NCBI RefSeq assembly: GCF_000020525.1
Contig: NC_011026.1
Location: forward strand, 744,001 to 808,000
Length of the DNA stretch: 64,000 nucleotides
Direction: 5' to 3'
DNA from: Chloroherpeton thalassium ATCC 35110
GTDB lineage: Bacteria; Bacteroidota; Chlorobiia; Chlorobiales; Chloroherpetonaceae
Shown in pieces: positions 25,751 to 34,812 of this stretch; positions within the stretch are counted from its first letter, which is position 1; every line of letters begins with the position of its first letter. The notes under the pieces were generated by a model, which was not told where the DNA came from, did not search any database, and saw only the letters and a program-made list of their open reading frames with translations. The position numbers were made by a program, and so were the translations under genes.

Positions 25751-25812
25751 GCGCCCCAACCAAATTACCTGCATAAAAACATCCCCAGAAAGAGAAATAA
25801 AAAGATCGAAAC

Positions 25813-25845
25813 AAAAAGAGCGCTTTCACAAGCGCCCTTTTTGGA
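25813..25845. terminator. bidirectional terminator between the hybrid kinase and punA
   Basis: AAAAAGAGCGCTTTC ACA AGCGCCCTTTTT forms a stem with A-runs on one side and T-runs on the other, between two convergent genes. Confidence 0.8.
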
Positions 25846-25872
25846 AATTTAACAGCATGTTCGACGAGATTC

Positions 25873-26694
25873 TTAAATCCGCTCGATTACAGTTTTCAAG
25901 ATCGTGGTCAATTTCGGTTCAGCTTGGTTAGCAGCTGCAACCACTTCGTCAATGCTCACAGGCTGAAGCGATTCAGGGAAACACTCATCGGTAATGATGG
26001 AAATACCGAACACCTCCGTGCCTTGATGCACCGCCGCAATAACTTCAGGAACAGTAGACATGCCAACCACATCGGCTTGCAACATGCGAAGCATCCGATA
26101 TTCAGCACGCGTTTCTAAGTTTGGCCCTGGAAGTGCAATATACACACCACGATGAACTTTGATTTTGTTCTCCATCGCGACTTCTTCCGCCAACTCGATA
26201 ACACGCTTTGAATACGGCTCGCTCATATCAGGGAAACGTGGACCAAGTTCTGAATCGTTTGGCCCGATCAGTGGATTGTGCCCCAACATGTTGATATGAT
26301 CATCAATAATCATGATGTCGCCTTTGCGATACATCGGGTTTAAACCGCCTGCCGCATTGGAGATAAACAGATTTTTGACGCCAAGATATTTCATCACGCG
26401 AACCGGAAACGTAATTTGCTGCATCGAGTAGCCTTCATAAAAATGAAAACGACCTTGCATAGCCACCACGCGTTTTCCCGCAAGCGTCCCAAAAAGCAAG
26501 CGGCCTTGATGAGATTCGACCGTTGAAATCGGGAAAAACGGAATGTCGCCATATTCAAGAGAGAAATCCACTTCAATTTCTTTGGCAAGCGCCCCTAAAC
26601 CTGTTCCAAGAATAATGCCAATCGGATATTCCTCTTGGGTTTTCTTGCGAATATGCTGAACAGCCTCTTCAATTTTTGAGCGTAAATCGGTCAT
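25873..26694 (-). CDS. punA: purine nucleoside phosphorylase (trimeric PNP family)
   Basis: A 273-residue enzyme splitting purine (deoxy)nucleosides with phosphate. Family motifs are IILGTGLGALAKEI near residue 28, VESHQGRLLFGTLAGKRVVAMQGRFH (phosphate and ribose site), ISNAAGGLNPMYRKGDIMIIDDHIN, and GMSTVPEVIAAVHQG with the base-binding ITDECFPE region. This is the low-molecular-mass class specific for guanosine/inosine-type substrates; use of methylthioadenosine cannot be excluded. It is the last gene of a run divIVA-aminotransferase-punA, 20 nt after the aminotransferase, and ends at a bidirectional terminator. Confidence 0.94.
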   Translation of the reverse strand: MTDLRSKIEEAVQHIRKKTQEEYPIGIILGTGLGALAKEIEVDFSLEYGDIPFFPISTVESHQGRLLFGTLAGKRVVAMQGRFHFYEGYSMQQITFPVRVMKYLGVKNLFISNAAGGLNPMYRKGDIMIIDDHINMLGHNPLIGPNDSELGPRFPDMSEPYSKRVIELAEEVAMENKIKVHRGVYIALPGPNLETRAEYRMLRMLQADVVGMSTVPEVIAAVHQGTEVFGISIITDECFPESLQPVSIDEVVAAANQAEPKLTTILKTVIERI

Positions 26695-26713
26695 TGGTTT
26701 TTGTGTTTAGAGT

Positions 26714-27964
26714 TTAAATGCTGATGGCCGAAAGTTTGGATTCACGATAGTGCACCACAAATTCACCCAACCGTTTGTAGACATCGGTCAAGATATTTTT
26801 GTCGGGCAAAAAGACCAGCCGGAAAAAGCCTTCGTGCGGCTTTTTACCAAAGCCAGAGCCGTGAACATAAAGAATTCCAGTAGCTCGAAGCAAGGCCAAA
26901 ATAAATTGTTCATCCGTGCCCAGTTCGCCGTTTTGCAAATCAATCTGCGCCATGGCGTAGAACGCACCTTCCGGTTTGTTGCAAGTCATCCCATCAATGC
27001 TATTGAGCATATCATAGGTCAAATCGCGCTGTTCACGCAACCGATCCATGACCTTTCGGAAAAAGACCGGATTGAGATGCATGGCCTCTTTAATGGCGTG
27101 CTGCGATGGCATTGGCGCACAAAGACGCGCATCAGCAAGTTTATAAATAGCTTGTTTTAATTCCTTAACCAAATGGCTGTTGGTAATCGTTAGCCAGCCA
27201 AGCCGCCAGCCTGGCGCCATATAATTTTTTGAAATGCTTTCAATGGTAATGACCGGCACATCGTTGCCTGCCAAACTGGCAAGCGGCACGTGCTTCCGCT
27301 CATAGGTCAAATGATGATAAACCTCATCGGAAACAATGAGCAGCTTATACTCGCGAGCCACTTCTATAATAGCAGAAAGCGTTTCCGGCGGATATAGTGC
27401 CCCCGTCGGATTGTTCGGGTTAATCACCACGATCGCCCGTGTTTTAGGCGTAATAGATGCACGAAGCTCTTCAATATCTAAATGCCAACCGTTTTCCGGT
27501 TTTTGATTGTACTTAATCTCTATGGCTTCCAGTTTCGCCGCAATGGCTGTATAAAGTGGATAGCTTGGCGCTGGAACTAAAACCGCATCGCCTGGCTCAA
27601 GCAAGGCAGTAAAAACCAAATCGGCGGCTTCAGAGGCGCCGTAAGTAATGGCCACATCGGCTGGCGAAGTTTGAATGCCGCGCGAAAGGGCTTCTTCGGC
27701 GATGGCTTTTGTAACTTCCGGCGCTCCGGTAGATGGAGAGTAGCCATTGTAGCCTGCGCGCAAGGCTCTAATTTTTGCTTCAATCAGTTCTTCTGGCGGC
27801 TGAAACCCGTAGAGAACAGGGTCGCCTATGTTCAAGTAGGTAACTTCACGACCTTCAGCTTCCAGTTTTTTCGCCTCGGCTACAATGTTGCGAATAGCAT
27901 ACTTGTAATTTTCAACACGCTGAGCGGGATGAAATGGAGACGATTTCAAAGATATTTGATCCAT
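26714..27964 (-). CDS. class I pyridoxal-phosphate aminotransferase (AlaA/AspB-like)
   Basis: A 416-residue fold-type I aminotransferase. Visible landmarks are LNIGDPVLYGFQPPEE at the N-terminal arm, NGYSPSTGAPEVTKAIAEE, VVINPNNPTGALYPPE, SDEVYHHLTYE, the PLP-lysine region ESISKNYMAPGWRLGW and the C-terminal arginine in GFFRLVF. The subgroup resembles AlaA (glutamate-pyruvate transaminase), though aspartate or aromatic specificity cannot be excluded. It lies between divIVA and punA with short gaps and is probably co-transcribed with them, without an evident metabolic link. Confidence 0.88.
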   Translation of the reverse strand: MDQISLKSSPFHPAQRVENYKYAIRNIVAEAKKLEAEGREVTYLNIGDPVLYGFQPPEELIEAKIRALRAGYNGYSPSTGAPEVTKAIAEEALSRGIQTSPADVAITYGASEAADLVFTALLEPGDAVLVPAPSYPLYTAIAAKLEAIEIKYNQKPENGWHLDIEELRASITPKTRAIVVINPNNPTGALYPPETLSAIIEVAREYKLLIVSDEVYHHLTYERKHVPLASLAGNDVPVITIESISKNYMAPGWRLGWLTITNSHLVKELKQAIYKLADARLCAPMPSQHAIKEAMHLNPVFFRKVMDRLREQRDLTYDMLNSIDGMTCNKPEGAFYAMAQIDLQNGELGTDEQFILALLRATGILYVHGSGFGKKPHEGFFRLVFLPDKNILTDVYKRLGEFVVHYRESKLSAISI

Positions 27965-28007
27965 AGTCGCTTGAATGATTGTTTAATGCACTTAATCTTA
28001 GCTTGTG

Positions 28008-28982
28008 TTATTCCAAACTGTCTAAAATATCATCAATATTCAGCCTTCGATGCGTTTGGGAAGTCTTTTTCAGCTCTTCAAGCGGAACTTCAACGCGTGT
28101 AGTCTTTGGAGCGTGGTCATCTGTGGCTTCTGCCGGCTTATTTGATGATTCCGGCATTTTCGATTGCATCAAGTCTTTGGCAATTGCAGGCGAGCCTGCA
28201 TTGCGCGTTGCATCAGCCGATGGCAGTTGAGAATTTGGCACCGGCTGAAAGACCATATCGGGATTTTCCTCTGTATCTAAATCGGTGAAAAGCGCTTCAA
28301 GCTCTTGAACTTGAAGAAATTTCACATTTTCCTGTTTGTCTGGTGCTTTCATTGTAGCACTCGTTTGCGGCTTCGATGCAGGAGCTTGAGGAGGCACGGG
28401 CACGCTGGTGGGCACTTGCGAAGTCATCTTCGCGGGAACACTTTTCGATTCTTGCTTAATCGTTGTTTCCTGAACTTCAATTTTTTTTTGAACCGTTTCT
28501 TTTTTTAGCTCGCTAAATCCTTTTTCTAAGCCACTATCTTTACCGAGCGATTCGAGCAGTTCGAGCTGAGAAGTTAGCAGCAATTTCAGCTTGCTAATAA
28601 TCTCATGGCGTTGAAGCTGTAACCGCTGAATGTTATCCTTAATTAAATTCGATTCGTTTTTGGCCTGCTCGATCATCTTTTCCGCGATCATTTGCGCTTC
28701 TTGCTTGATCAGCTGCGCTTCTCGTTTCGCATTTTCAACCGCCGCTGTTGAAGACTGTTGCGCCTGTGCCAGCGTTTGATGCAACATATTTTCAACCTGC
28801 TTAAATTTTTGAATTTCCATTTCTGTTTCTTGAACGCGGCGGGTTAATCGCTCTTTTTCTTCGAGCAAATCTTCCCACTGTTTGGAAAGCGTTTCAAGAA
28901 AAGCATCAACTTCCACGCTATCATATCCTCTTAGCGAACGCTTAAACTCTTGCTTTTTTATATCGAGCGGTGTCAGTCTCAT
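28008..28982 (-). CDS. divIVA: DivIVA-domain coiled-coil protein
   Basis: A 324-residue protein starting MRLTPLDIKKQEFKRSLRGYDSVEVDAFLE, the membrane-curvature-binding DivIVA N-terminal domain with its Arg/Phe loop. A coiled coil follows (about 35-145, KERLTRRVQETEMEIQKF), then a Ser/Pro/Gln-rich low-complexity linker (about 175-225) and an acidic C-terminal segment. DivIVA proteins mark cell poles and division sites and recruit partner proteins. The domain is found in Chlorobi as well as Gram-positives. It is the first gene of a three-gene run with an aminotransferase and punA. Confidence 0.9.
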   Translation of the reverse strand: MRLTPLDIKKQEFKRSLRGYDSVEVDAFLETLSKQWEDLLEEKERLTRRVQETEMEIQKFKQVENMLHQTLAQAQQSSTAAVENAKREAQLIKQEAQMIAEKMIEQAKNESNLIKDNIQRLQLQRHEIISKLKLLLTSQLELLESLGKDSGLEKGFSELKKETVQKKIEVQETTIKQESKSVPAKMTSQVPTSVPVPPQAPASKPQTSATMKAPDKQENVKFLQVQELEALFTDLDTEENPDMVFQPVPNSQLPSADATRNAGSPAIAKDLMQSKMPESSNKPAEATDDHAPKTTRVEVPLEELKKTSQTHRRLNIDDILDSLE

Positions 28983-29240
28983 GTTGTTTTTATAACAGGC
29001 AAAATTGAAAACGCCAGTTCTGAATCTTGTTAAACTAAACTTGCTAAGATAATTCTAAAATTATTTTATCGGAAATGCTGGCCGCCGTTACCAGTATAAA
29101 GTTTAAAATTTATTAGAGCAATATAACCGTTATGAGCAGATTTAAAAAGAAACGGTTTGGGGCGAAACCAATCCTTGCAGCGCTTGTGAGAAAAGGAAAG
29201 TGCGTGAAACGATCTGAATGGCGTGGCTTATTTTCATAGT
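28983..29240. other. intergenic region upstream of divIVA
   Basis: About 260 bp that should hold the divIVA promoter. Nothing else is recognisable. Confidence 0.4.
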
Positions 29241-29276
29241 AAAAAAGGGAGATTTTCCATAAAAATCTCCCTTTTT
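29241..29276 (-). terminator. rho-independent terminator of the fadL-like gene
   Basis: AAAAAGGGAGATTTT CCATA AAAATCTCCCTTTTT is a perfect long stem, followed on the minus strand by a T-run, about 20 nt past the stop codon. Confidence 0.92.
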
Positions 29277-29298
29277 CTGACGCTATCGAAATATTTGC

Positions 29299-30618
29299 TC
29301 AAAGCTTATAGGTGAGCCCTAAACAAAAAACGCTGACTTTTGGGGAATCAAACGACCCGGTTACATTTCCGAGATAAGCCTTGCCAAAGCTTTCCGCGTA
29401 GTTGCCAACATTATTATTAAACTCATCGGCATTGTCAAGCACCAGCACGTACGCAGCATCGATGGTAAAATTACTGAGTTCGATGCCCGCACCGAGCGAC
29501 ATTAACCATCTGTCTTGAGAAGGAACCAGCGGATCTAACGTAGAAAGTGGTGCGGTTGCGGCATCGTAGCAAACGCCTGCGCGAAGATCAAGCGTTTCGG
29601 TGAGGCCATACTGTGCGCCAAGCTTATAAGCCCAAGAATCTTCCCAGTTTTTTGTTGATGAAATCTTTTTCTGTGTCACGGCTTCCAATGTTGGCGATTC
29701 GACTTCCAGCTTATCATACGTCGACCAGCCAACCCACTCAACATCAAATTCAACTGTCCACTTTTCATACATCCACGCTAATCCCATTGTGAAAAACGGC
29801 GGCAACTCAACCTTTGCCGTGGCGTCGTGAGAGCCAATCAGCGAGGTTTGAAGCGGAGCATATACATGCGTGCCGCTAATATCTACCGCGCCTTCAATTT
29901 CCTGCTCAATCGCCGTTTGATAACTGGCGCCCAATTTCAAATTTTCGGTAATCCAGTAAAGAACAGCAAAGTTCAATCCGGTATTCCAGCTATCGCCATT
30001 TAATTTCGCATGAAGATCTTTCCCAACATTTGCGGAATTGGTTGGATCTACATTTAGAATCTTATGTTCCAGCGTGACTTCAAAATTTTGAATATCCGCC
30101 CCAACTGCAATGCTCAGGTTTTTGAGCGGCTGATAGGCAATGACGGGTTTCAGGTTGATCGTTTTTACTTCCGCATTCACACCGCCAGTAATGTAGCGGC
30201 CTTCCCAATCGTCTGGCCAAGTTGTGCCGAGTCCGAAATTGGTGTATTCGCCAAAGCCAAAACTCCAGCATTCGTTTAACTTGTAAGTTGCATAAACATG
30301 CGGAACTAAAATGACATCGTCATCGGCACTTGTGGTTTCGCCATTAGTTCCCCAGTAAGAAGTGCCGGCACTTTTAAATGTAACAGACGAAGAGAAAGCA
30401 GAAACACCTGTTTCAAACTGAAGCCCGTTTAATTGAGTGATTCCAGCAGGATTGTAATACACCGCCGATGGCTTATCGGCTTGCGCCGTAAAGGCATTTA
30501 CCATTCCTGAAGCTTTGACGCTTTGTTCTCCAATTTTAAAACCGTCTGCATAAGCTGCGTGCGTTAGGGAAACGACAAGTAGCAGCACCAGCCAAAATAG
30601 TTTTTTTGTGCTTATCAT
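29299..30618 (-). CDS. FadL/OmpP1/TodX-family outer membrane channel
   Basis: A 439-residue beta-barrel protein with a Sec signal (MISTKKLFWLVLLLVVSLTHAAYA). The mature part starts DGFKIGEQSVKASGMVNAFTAQADKPSAVYYNPAGITQL, the N-terminal hatch and the NPA motif of FadL-type proteins that admit long-chain fatty acids or hydrophobic compounds by lateral diffusion. The C-terminus (VSVFCLGLTYKL) has the aromatic/hydrophobic alternation of an outer membrane strand. It stands alone with its own terminator. The substrate is unknown; in an autotroph it may be a lipid or another hydrophobic molecule. Confidence 0.92.
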   Translation of the reverse strand: MISTKKLFWLVLLLVVSLTHAAYADGFKIGEQSVKASGMVNAFTAQADKPSAVYYNPAGITQLNGLQFETGVSAFSSSVTFKSAGTSYWGTNGETTSADDDVILVPHVYATYKLNECWSFGFGEYTNFGLGTTWPDDWEGRYITGGVNAEVKTINLKPVIAYQPLKNLSIAVGADIQNFEVTLEHKILNVDPTNSANVGKDLHAKLNGDSWNTGLNFAVLYWITENLKLGASYQTAIEQEIEGAVDISGTHVYAPLQTSLIGSHDATAKVELPPFFTMGLAWMYEKWTVEFDVEWVGWSTYDKLEVESPTLEAVTQKKISSTKNWEDSWAYKLGAQYGLTETLDLRAGVCYDAATAPLSTLDPLVPSQDRWLMSLGAGIELSNFTIDAAYVLVLDNADEFNNNVGNYAESFGKAYLGNVTGSFDSPKVSVFCLGLTYKL

Positions 30619-30994
30619 TGCGGTTCAATGGTTTTTGGGTTAATCAAGTATATGAGATGCGATATTAAAAACGCCGTTTTGGTTAAATGAAATGCGCTGT
30701 TTATAAACGAAGGTGAGTGAGATGTACTGAATTGCAACACCATAGCTCATTTTCAACGATAGGTGTCATTTTACAATTTTCTTTTAATATTAAAAAAGAG
30801 AGCACGGAAAATAACGATTCGTTTTATGGGGATTTTATAGAATTACAGATACGAAAATCTCATATTGAAAAATTTTCTAATTTTATCTATTTGTTAAATC
30901 CAGCATAAGATTGGTGCGACTCCGACCCGAGTTTCTTATACTTGCCCGCAAAGCATCACACTTGACACACGCCCTCCGAAAATCAAACAGCTCA
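30619..30994. other. divergent intergenic region, no gene recognised
   Basis: About 375 bp between the fadL-like gene and the PAP2 gene. A 63-codon open frame at 30717-30908 shows no family features. Two divergent promoters should be here. Confidence 0.4.
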
Positions 30995-31714
30995 ATGACA
31001 CAATTATTAGGTTCTGCTAAGAAAAAGCACAACATATTAAAACATACTGCGCCTGAAGCGCTGAAAGTAAAAGACGAATCGTGGTTTTATATTCAGCTCT
31101 ACGCGCTGTTTCTGGCCATTGGATTTGCGCTGACAACCTTCATTCCAAAAGGGGACTTAGAACTTGCTGTGAATGCCAATCATCAACCGCTGGCCGATAC
31201 TTTTTTTAAATACGTCACGAATTTAGGCGATGGGCTTATCCTGGCATTCGCTGCAATGGCGCTACTTTTTATCAGATATTACTACGCATTTGTGCTGGTC
31301 ATCATCAGCTCGGTTCATGGCATTCTCATTCACCTGTTCAAGAAAGTTTGGTTTCCAGGCACACTTCGCCCAAAAGCTTTTTTTGAAGATCTGGCTGATT
31401 TACACTTTGTCGAAGGCGTTAAAGTCCATAGTCACAATACCTTTCCTTCTGGCCATACTGCTACTATTTTTGCCCTAACGGTTTTTTTAGCCCTAATTAT
31501 TAACAAAAAAAGTTGGTCGCTTGCACTCATTTTAGTCGCTGTGCTGGTTGGTTTTTCGCGTGTGTACTTGATGCAACACTTCTTTTTTGATGTGTATGTG
31601 GGTTCAATGGTTGGCGTGCTATCCACTTGGCTGTCGGTTTATTTGGTCGAGCGATTTACGAATTTTACAGAAAATAGCTTGATGAGCCGATCGATTCTTC
31701 GCAGAAGCTTCTGA
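30995..31714 (+). CDS. PAP2-superfamily membrane phosphatase
   Basis: I prefer the start at 30995 (MTQLLGSAKKKHNIL), since an upstream start at 30911 adds a non-conserved basic stretch; both are open. The 239-residue protein has about six membrane helices and the PAP2 signature: a KXXXXXXRP-like KVWFPGTLRP, the PSGHT box, and SRVYLMQHFFFDVYVG with the catalytic histidine of SRX(5)HXXXD. Such enzymes dephosphorylate phosphatidic acid, phosphatidylglycerophosphate or undecaprenyl diphosphate on the outer side of the membrane. Downstream, convergent, lies a GT39-type glycosyltransferase that also works on lipid carriers. Confidence 0.88.
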   Translation: MTQLLGSAKKKHNILKHTAPEALKVKDESWFYIQLYALFLAIGFALTTFIPKGDLELAVNANHQPLADTFFKYVTNLGDGLILAFAAMALLFIRYYYAFVLVIISSVHGILIHLFKKVWFPGTLRPKAFFEDLADLHFVEGVKVHSHNTFPSGHTATIFALTVFLALIINKKSWSLALILVAVLVGFSRVYLMQHFFFDVYVGSMVGVLSTWLSVYLVERFTNFTENSLMSRSILRRSF

Positions 31715-31728
31715 TTTTAAAATAACGC

Positions 31729-33306
31729 TCAGTTGTCGCACATAGGCGTTTTTGGCGTAACGACCATCGTAACTGGGCGCTCAAATGTGTCTTTGCGTTC
31801 CATCAAAATTTCAAAATCGGCGACCTCCGAAATTTCCCTGAAATCTCTTCGCGATGTAATAATGTAGGCCTTCGGGTGTTCTTCAAGATAATCGCGAACT
31901 TCTTTTTCCGTCTCCAACTTCGGAATCGGCTTTCTCAAATAAAATGCAAACGAAGGGTTCAGGCGTTTGTAATACGCGATGGGTTGCTCGGTGTCCATTT
32001 TCGGCAAGCTGCGCGCGACCGGATTTTCCATGTAAATCCGCGGAAAAACGACGTAGAAAAATAGCAGCGTGGTGAGCATAAATGAGCCCGCCATCACGCG
32101 GTTGGCCATCGCAGGATTTTTTTTGAGGTAAAAAACACAGGCGAACGCCGCGCCAAACGGAAGCAAAAGGAAAACCGCCGCCAAATATTGCAAACCGGCG
32201 AGCGCCTTTTCAAGCGGCAACGCAAAATACGCGGCAGCCGGCACAAGCAACATCAGAAAAAGATACGCGCCATAGCTGATTCCCAATTTTTGCGACTTTG
32301 CCGTTTCGCCATTTTCCAACGACGCGAGAAAATTTCCCAAAATAATTGCAAGGAACGGATAGGACGGCACAATGTAGTTTGGCAATTTAGTTTGCGAAAC
32401 GGAAAAAAATCCGATGAAAACCGCTGAAATGATGAGCGAAAAAAGCAGCAAATCAGTTTCTCGTGCTTGCCAACTTTTTCGAATTGCCTGAACCAAAAAG
32501 ATGGAAAAAGGCAAAAGCCCAACGAATGCAAAAATCGGCGTAATCAGGAAAATGCCACCATGACCTTCCATCGTTTCGGTAAACCGCCCGACATTATGCT
32601 TCAGGAAAAACGAGTTTGTCCATTCAAAATCGGTCGCCAGGCCAACCATCACATACCAAGGCACGGCAATGAGCAAAAACAACAAACCGCCGGAAATAAG
32701 CCGCATCCCGAAAATGCGTTTGAGCGTTAGGTCTTTTTTCAACAAGAGATAAATCAGCAAAATGAGACCCGGCAAAGCAATCGCGACAGGTCCTTTGCTC
32801 AGCGTTCCAAACGCCAGCGCAGCATAAAAAAGGTAGAAAAACTTCGGCGCAGATTCTTTTACCGCCGCAAAAAAAGAAAAGAAGGCAAGCGTGAGAAAAA
32901 AAATCAAATACGGATCGGGCACAGAAAAATGGAACTGAAGATTGTAGTGCAGCGAGGAAAGCAGCACCACCGCTGCCCAAACCGCTGCCGATTCACTGAG
33001 GTATCGCCGCGAAAATCCGTAAGTGATGAGAACGCTTAAAACACCGAACACGGAGGAAAAAAATCGTGCGGCAAATTCATTCACGCCGAACATGGAATAC
33101 GAGAGCATCATAAAATAATAATGCAGTGGCGGTTTGTCGGTGCGCAGCGAGTAGTTAAAGGTCGGGACAATCGGGTTTTCGCTTTCGAGCATTTCACGCG
33201 CGCAGGAGGCATTTTTGGCTTCGTCCAAAATGTAGAGCGGCTGTCCCCAAATGTTGGAAAAAAGTAAAATCGCACTTGCAAGGAAAAGCAGGAGGTAGTT
33301 TTTCAC
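31729..33306 (-). CDS. ArnT/PMT-like membrane glycosyltransferase (GT39/GT83 type)
   Basis: A 525-residue protein with about eleven to twelve membrane helices. After the first helix comes LYILDEAKNASCAREMLE, containing the catalytic Asp-Glu of GT-C enzymes, and then the TFNYSLRTDKPPLHYYFMML motif shared with ArnT. A soluble domain occupies the last ~110 residues. These enzymes move a sugar from a polyprenyl-phosphate carrier to lipid A, protein or glycan on the periplasmic side. Acceptor and sugar are unknown. It converges with the PAP2 phosphatase, 14 bp apart. Confidence 0.87.
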   Translation of the reverse strand: MKNYLLLFLASAILLFSNIWGQPLYILDEAKNASCAREMLESENPIVPTFNYSLRTDKPPLHYYFMMLSYSMFGVNEFAARFFSSVFGVLSVLITYGFSRRYLSESAAVWAAVVLLSSLHYNLQFHFSVPDPYLIFFLTLAFFSFFAAVKESAPKFFYLFYAALAFGTLSKGPVAIALPGLILLIYLLLKKDLTLKRIFGMRLISGGLLFLLIAVPWYVMVGLATDFEWTNSFFLKHNVGRFTETMEGHGGIFLITPIFAFVGLLPFSIFLVQAIRKSWQARETDLLLFSLIISAVFIGFFSVSQTKLPNYIVPSYPFLAIILGNFLASLENGETAKSQKLGISYGAYLFLMLLVPAAAYFALPLEKALAGLQYLAAVFLLLPFGAAFACVFYLKKNPAMANRVMAGSFMLTTLLFFYVVFPRIYMENPVARSLPKMDTEQPIAYYKRLNPSFAFYLRKPIPKLETEKEVRDYLEEHPKAYIITSRRDFREISEVADFEILMERKDTFERPVTMVVTPKTPMCDN

Positions 33307-33605
33307 CGGTGTTCAAGTTTGAATTTCCCGCGTTATTTCAGGTCATGAAAAATACGAAGATGCGAATTTTTCGCAAATATTTTCCACCGACGAAAAAATC
33401 AAGCTGCGCTTCTTTACGTAAGGACTTAAAACATGCTCGGTCGAGATGAAAAAGAAACGGTTAGAGAATTTATCAATGCATTATCTAACTGCGTACTTTA
33501 AAATTAACTTTGAAAAGTAATTTTAAAACTGCATATTTTTTTTAAACAATCTAACACATTGTTTTCATTGACTTAGCTTTTATAACCCCACATTAGAAAA
33601 GCAAC
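33307..33605. other. divergent intergenic region
   Basis: About 300 bp between the glycosyltransferase and the TenA-like gene. No thiamine-pyrophosphate riboswitch, which might be expected for a real TenA, is visible. Confidence 0.4.
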
Positions 33606-34310
33606 ATGAAAAACCCCAGAAGGCTTGTCCTAACGGCTGAGTTCATCGCAAAACATGGCCTTTCTACCGCACCACCGCCAGAAAACTCGCTATTTTGGAA
33701 AATGTGGAATGCTTGCGAAAGCATCGCACAGGCTTCATTAAACACTGATTTCATTCAGGGAATTAAAAACGGCACGCTTGATCCGGTAAAATATGGCGCA
33801 TTCAATGTCAGCGACGCATACTATTGCTTCAATGGCGCACAGGATTATCTTGCCGCAGAAAGCCGTGCCAGCGACCCGACCTTGCGCGCGTTTCTCTACG
33901 AAAAATATAATAGCTATCAAACATACAACGAGGAATTTCCTGACACCTGGCACATCAGAGATGCTCGCGGTGTGATTCCGCTTGAGATTTGCGAGGAATA
34001 CTCAGGTTTTGAAAAAACCGTCGCTTCACATGAAAATCCTATCTACACGTTAGTTGCTATGATTCCTTGCGAATATCTTTGGTATTGGTTAGCTCACGAG
34101 CTTTATCCGCCAGCATCTGGCAATTTATACGCACCGTGGATCGACGGGAACAACTATCCTGATGGCGCTTATGCGATGGGAAATTTTTTGAATGACTATC
34201 AAATCGCGCACCCTGACGAAATTGATGAAAACACAGCGATTGAGATATACACGCAAGCAATGACGTACGAGCAGAGAAATTTTTCTGCGGCCACCGCGTC
34301 GCAGTCATAA
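33606..34310 (+). CDS. TenA/PqqC-like haem-oxygenase-fold protein
   Basis: A 234-residue helical protein. The pattern FIQGIKNGTLDPVKYGAFNV, then YYCFNGAQDYLAAESRA and later PLEICEEYSGFEKTVASHEN and AMIPCEYLWYWLAHEL follows the order of the TenA/THI-4 family (thiaminase II and PqqC share this haem-oxygenase-like fold). TenA proteins hydrolyse pyrimidine breakdown products of thiamine; diverged members have other or unknown roles. No thi genes are adjacent, so a thiamine role is unproven. It is followed 25 nt later by a small unknown gene that is probably co-transcribed. Confidence 0.7.
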   Translation: MKNPRRLVLTAEFIAKHGLSTAPPPENSLFWKMWNACESIAQASLNTDFIQGIKNGTLDPVKYGAFNVSDAYYCFNGAQDYLAAESRASDPTLRAFLYEKYNSYQTYNEEFPDTWHIRDARGVIPLEICEEYSGFEKTVASHENPIYTLVAMIPCEYLWYWLAHELYPPASGNLYAPWIDGNNYPDGAYAMGNFLNDYQIAHPDEIDENTAIEIYTQAMTYEQRNFSAATASQS

Positions 34311-34335
34311 CACAAACCCCTAAATCTAAATTATC

Positions 34336-34713
34336 ATGGCAAAGAAAACCTTCCACATCGACTCGTTTCAAAAGGGCTATTTTATGTCGTGGTTCGTCAC
34401 CACGCAAGCCGCGTTTTTGGTCAAGGCAAAACTCTATGATAGCAGCAAAGTGTACTTTGAAGCGCAAAAACAAAGCGTGAATATTGAGCCGCCTCTTTCA
34501 ACAGGATACGGCACCATTATGGGCAATAGTTTATGCTTGGATATTGATGAGCCCCAATCGGCAAATTTGGACAGTAGCATTAACACCTACAACATTACAA
34601 CAGACACAGGCGCGATTGTTGGATATGGCTATAACATTTGCATTGAAGACCAAAACGACCGAGACTACAACGATGTGAGTATTTCGTTAGTCGCTTGGAA
34701 ACATCGCGGATAG
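34336..34713 (+). CDS. small unknown protein with C-terminal DRDYND motif
   Basis: A 125-residue protein I do not recognise. There is no signal peptide; the sequence is beta-rich with many Thr, Ser and Tyr. Its end, CIEDQNDRDYNDVSISLVAW, resembles the D-x-DYND calcium-type motif near the C-terminus of DUF4114-like and some secreted lectin-like domains. It follows the TenA-like gene by 25 nt and is followed by a terminator, so the two form a transcription unit. A role in binding (sugar, metal or a small ligand) is a guess. Confidence 0.7.
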   Translation: MAKKTFHIDSFQKGYFMSWFVTTQAAFLVKAKLYDSSKVYFEAQKQSVNIEPPLSTGYGTIMGNSLCLDIDEPQSANLDSSINTYNITTDTGAIVGYGYNICIEDQNDRDYNDVSISLVAWKHRG

Positions 34714-34741
34714 CGAGGGAAAAGCATTACATCCAATTACC

Positions 34742-34771
34742 AAAAAGGAGCGCTTTTTCGTGCTCCTTTTT
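34742..34771 (+). terminator. rho-independent terminator after the TenA-like gene pair
   Basis: AAAAAGGAGC and GCTCCTTTTT pair around a short loop and are followed by a T-rich stretch, 30 nt past the stop of the small unknown gene. Confidence 0.8.
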
Positions 34772-34812
34772 GCTTTATAAAACCTGATTCATTTCATCCG
34801 ATTTAGCTTCGC

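Noticed and set aside
30717-30908. 63-codon frame upstream of the PAP2 gene
   Set aside because: No similarity, no ribosome site, and it lies in the expected promoter region.
33307-33605. TPP riboswitch before the TenA-like gene
   Set aside because: The conserved CTGAGA and ACCTGAT-type boxes are not present.
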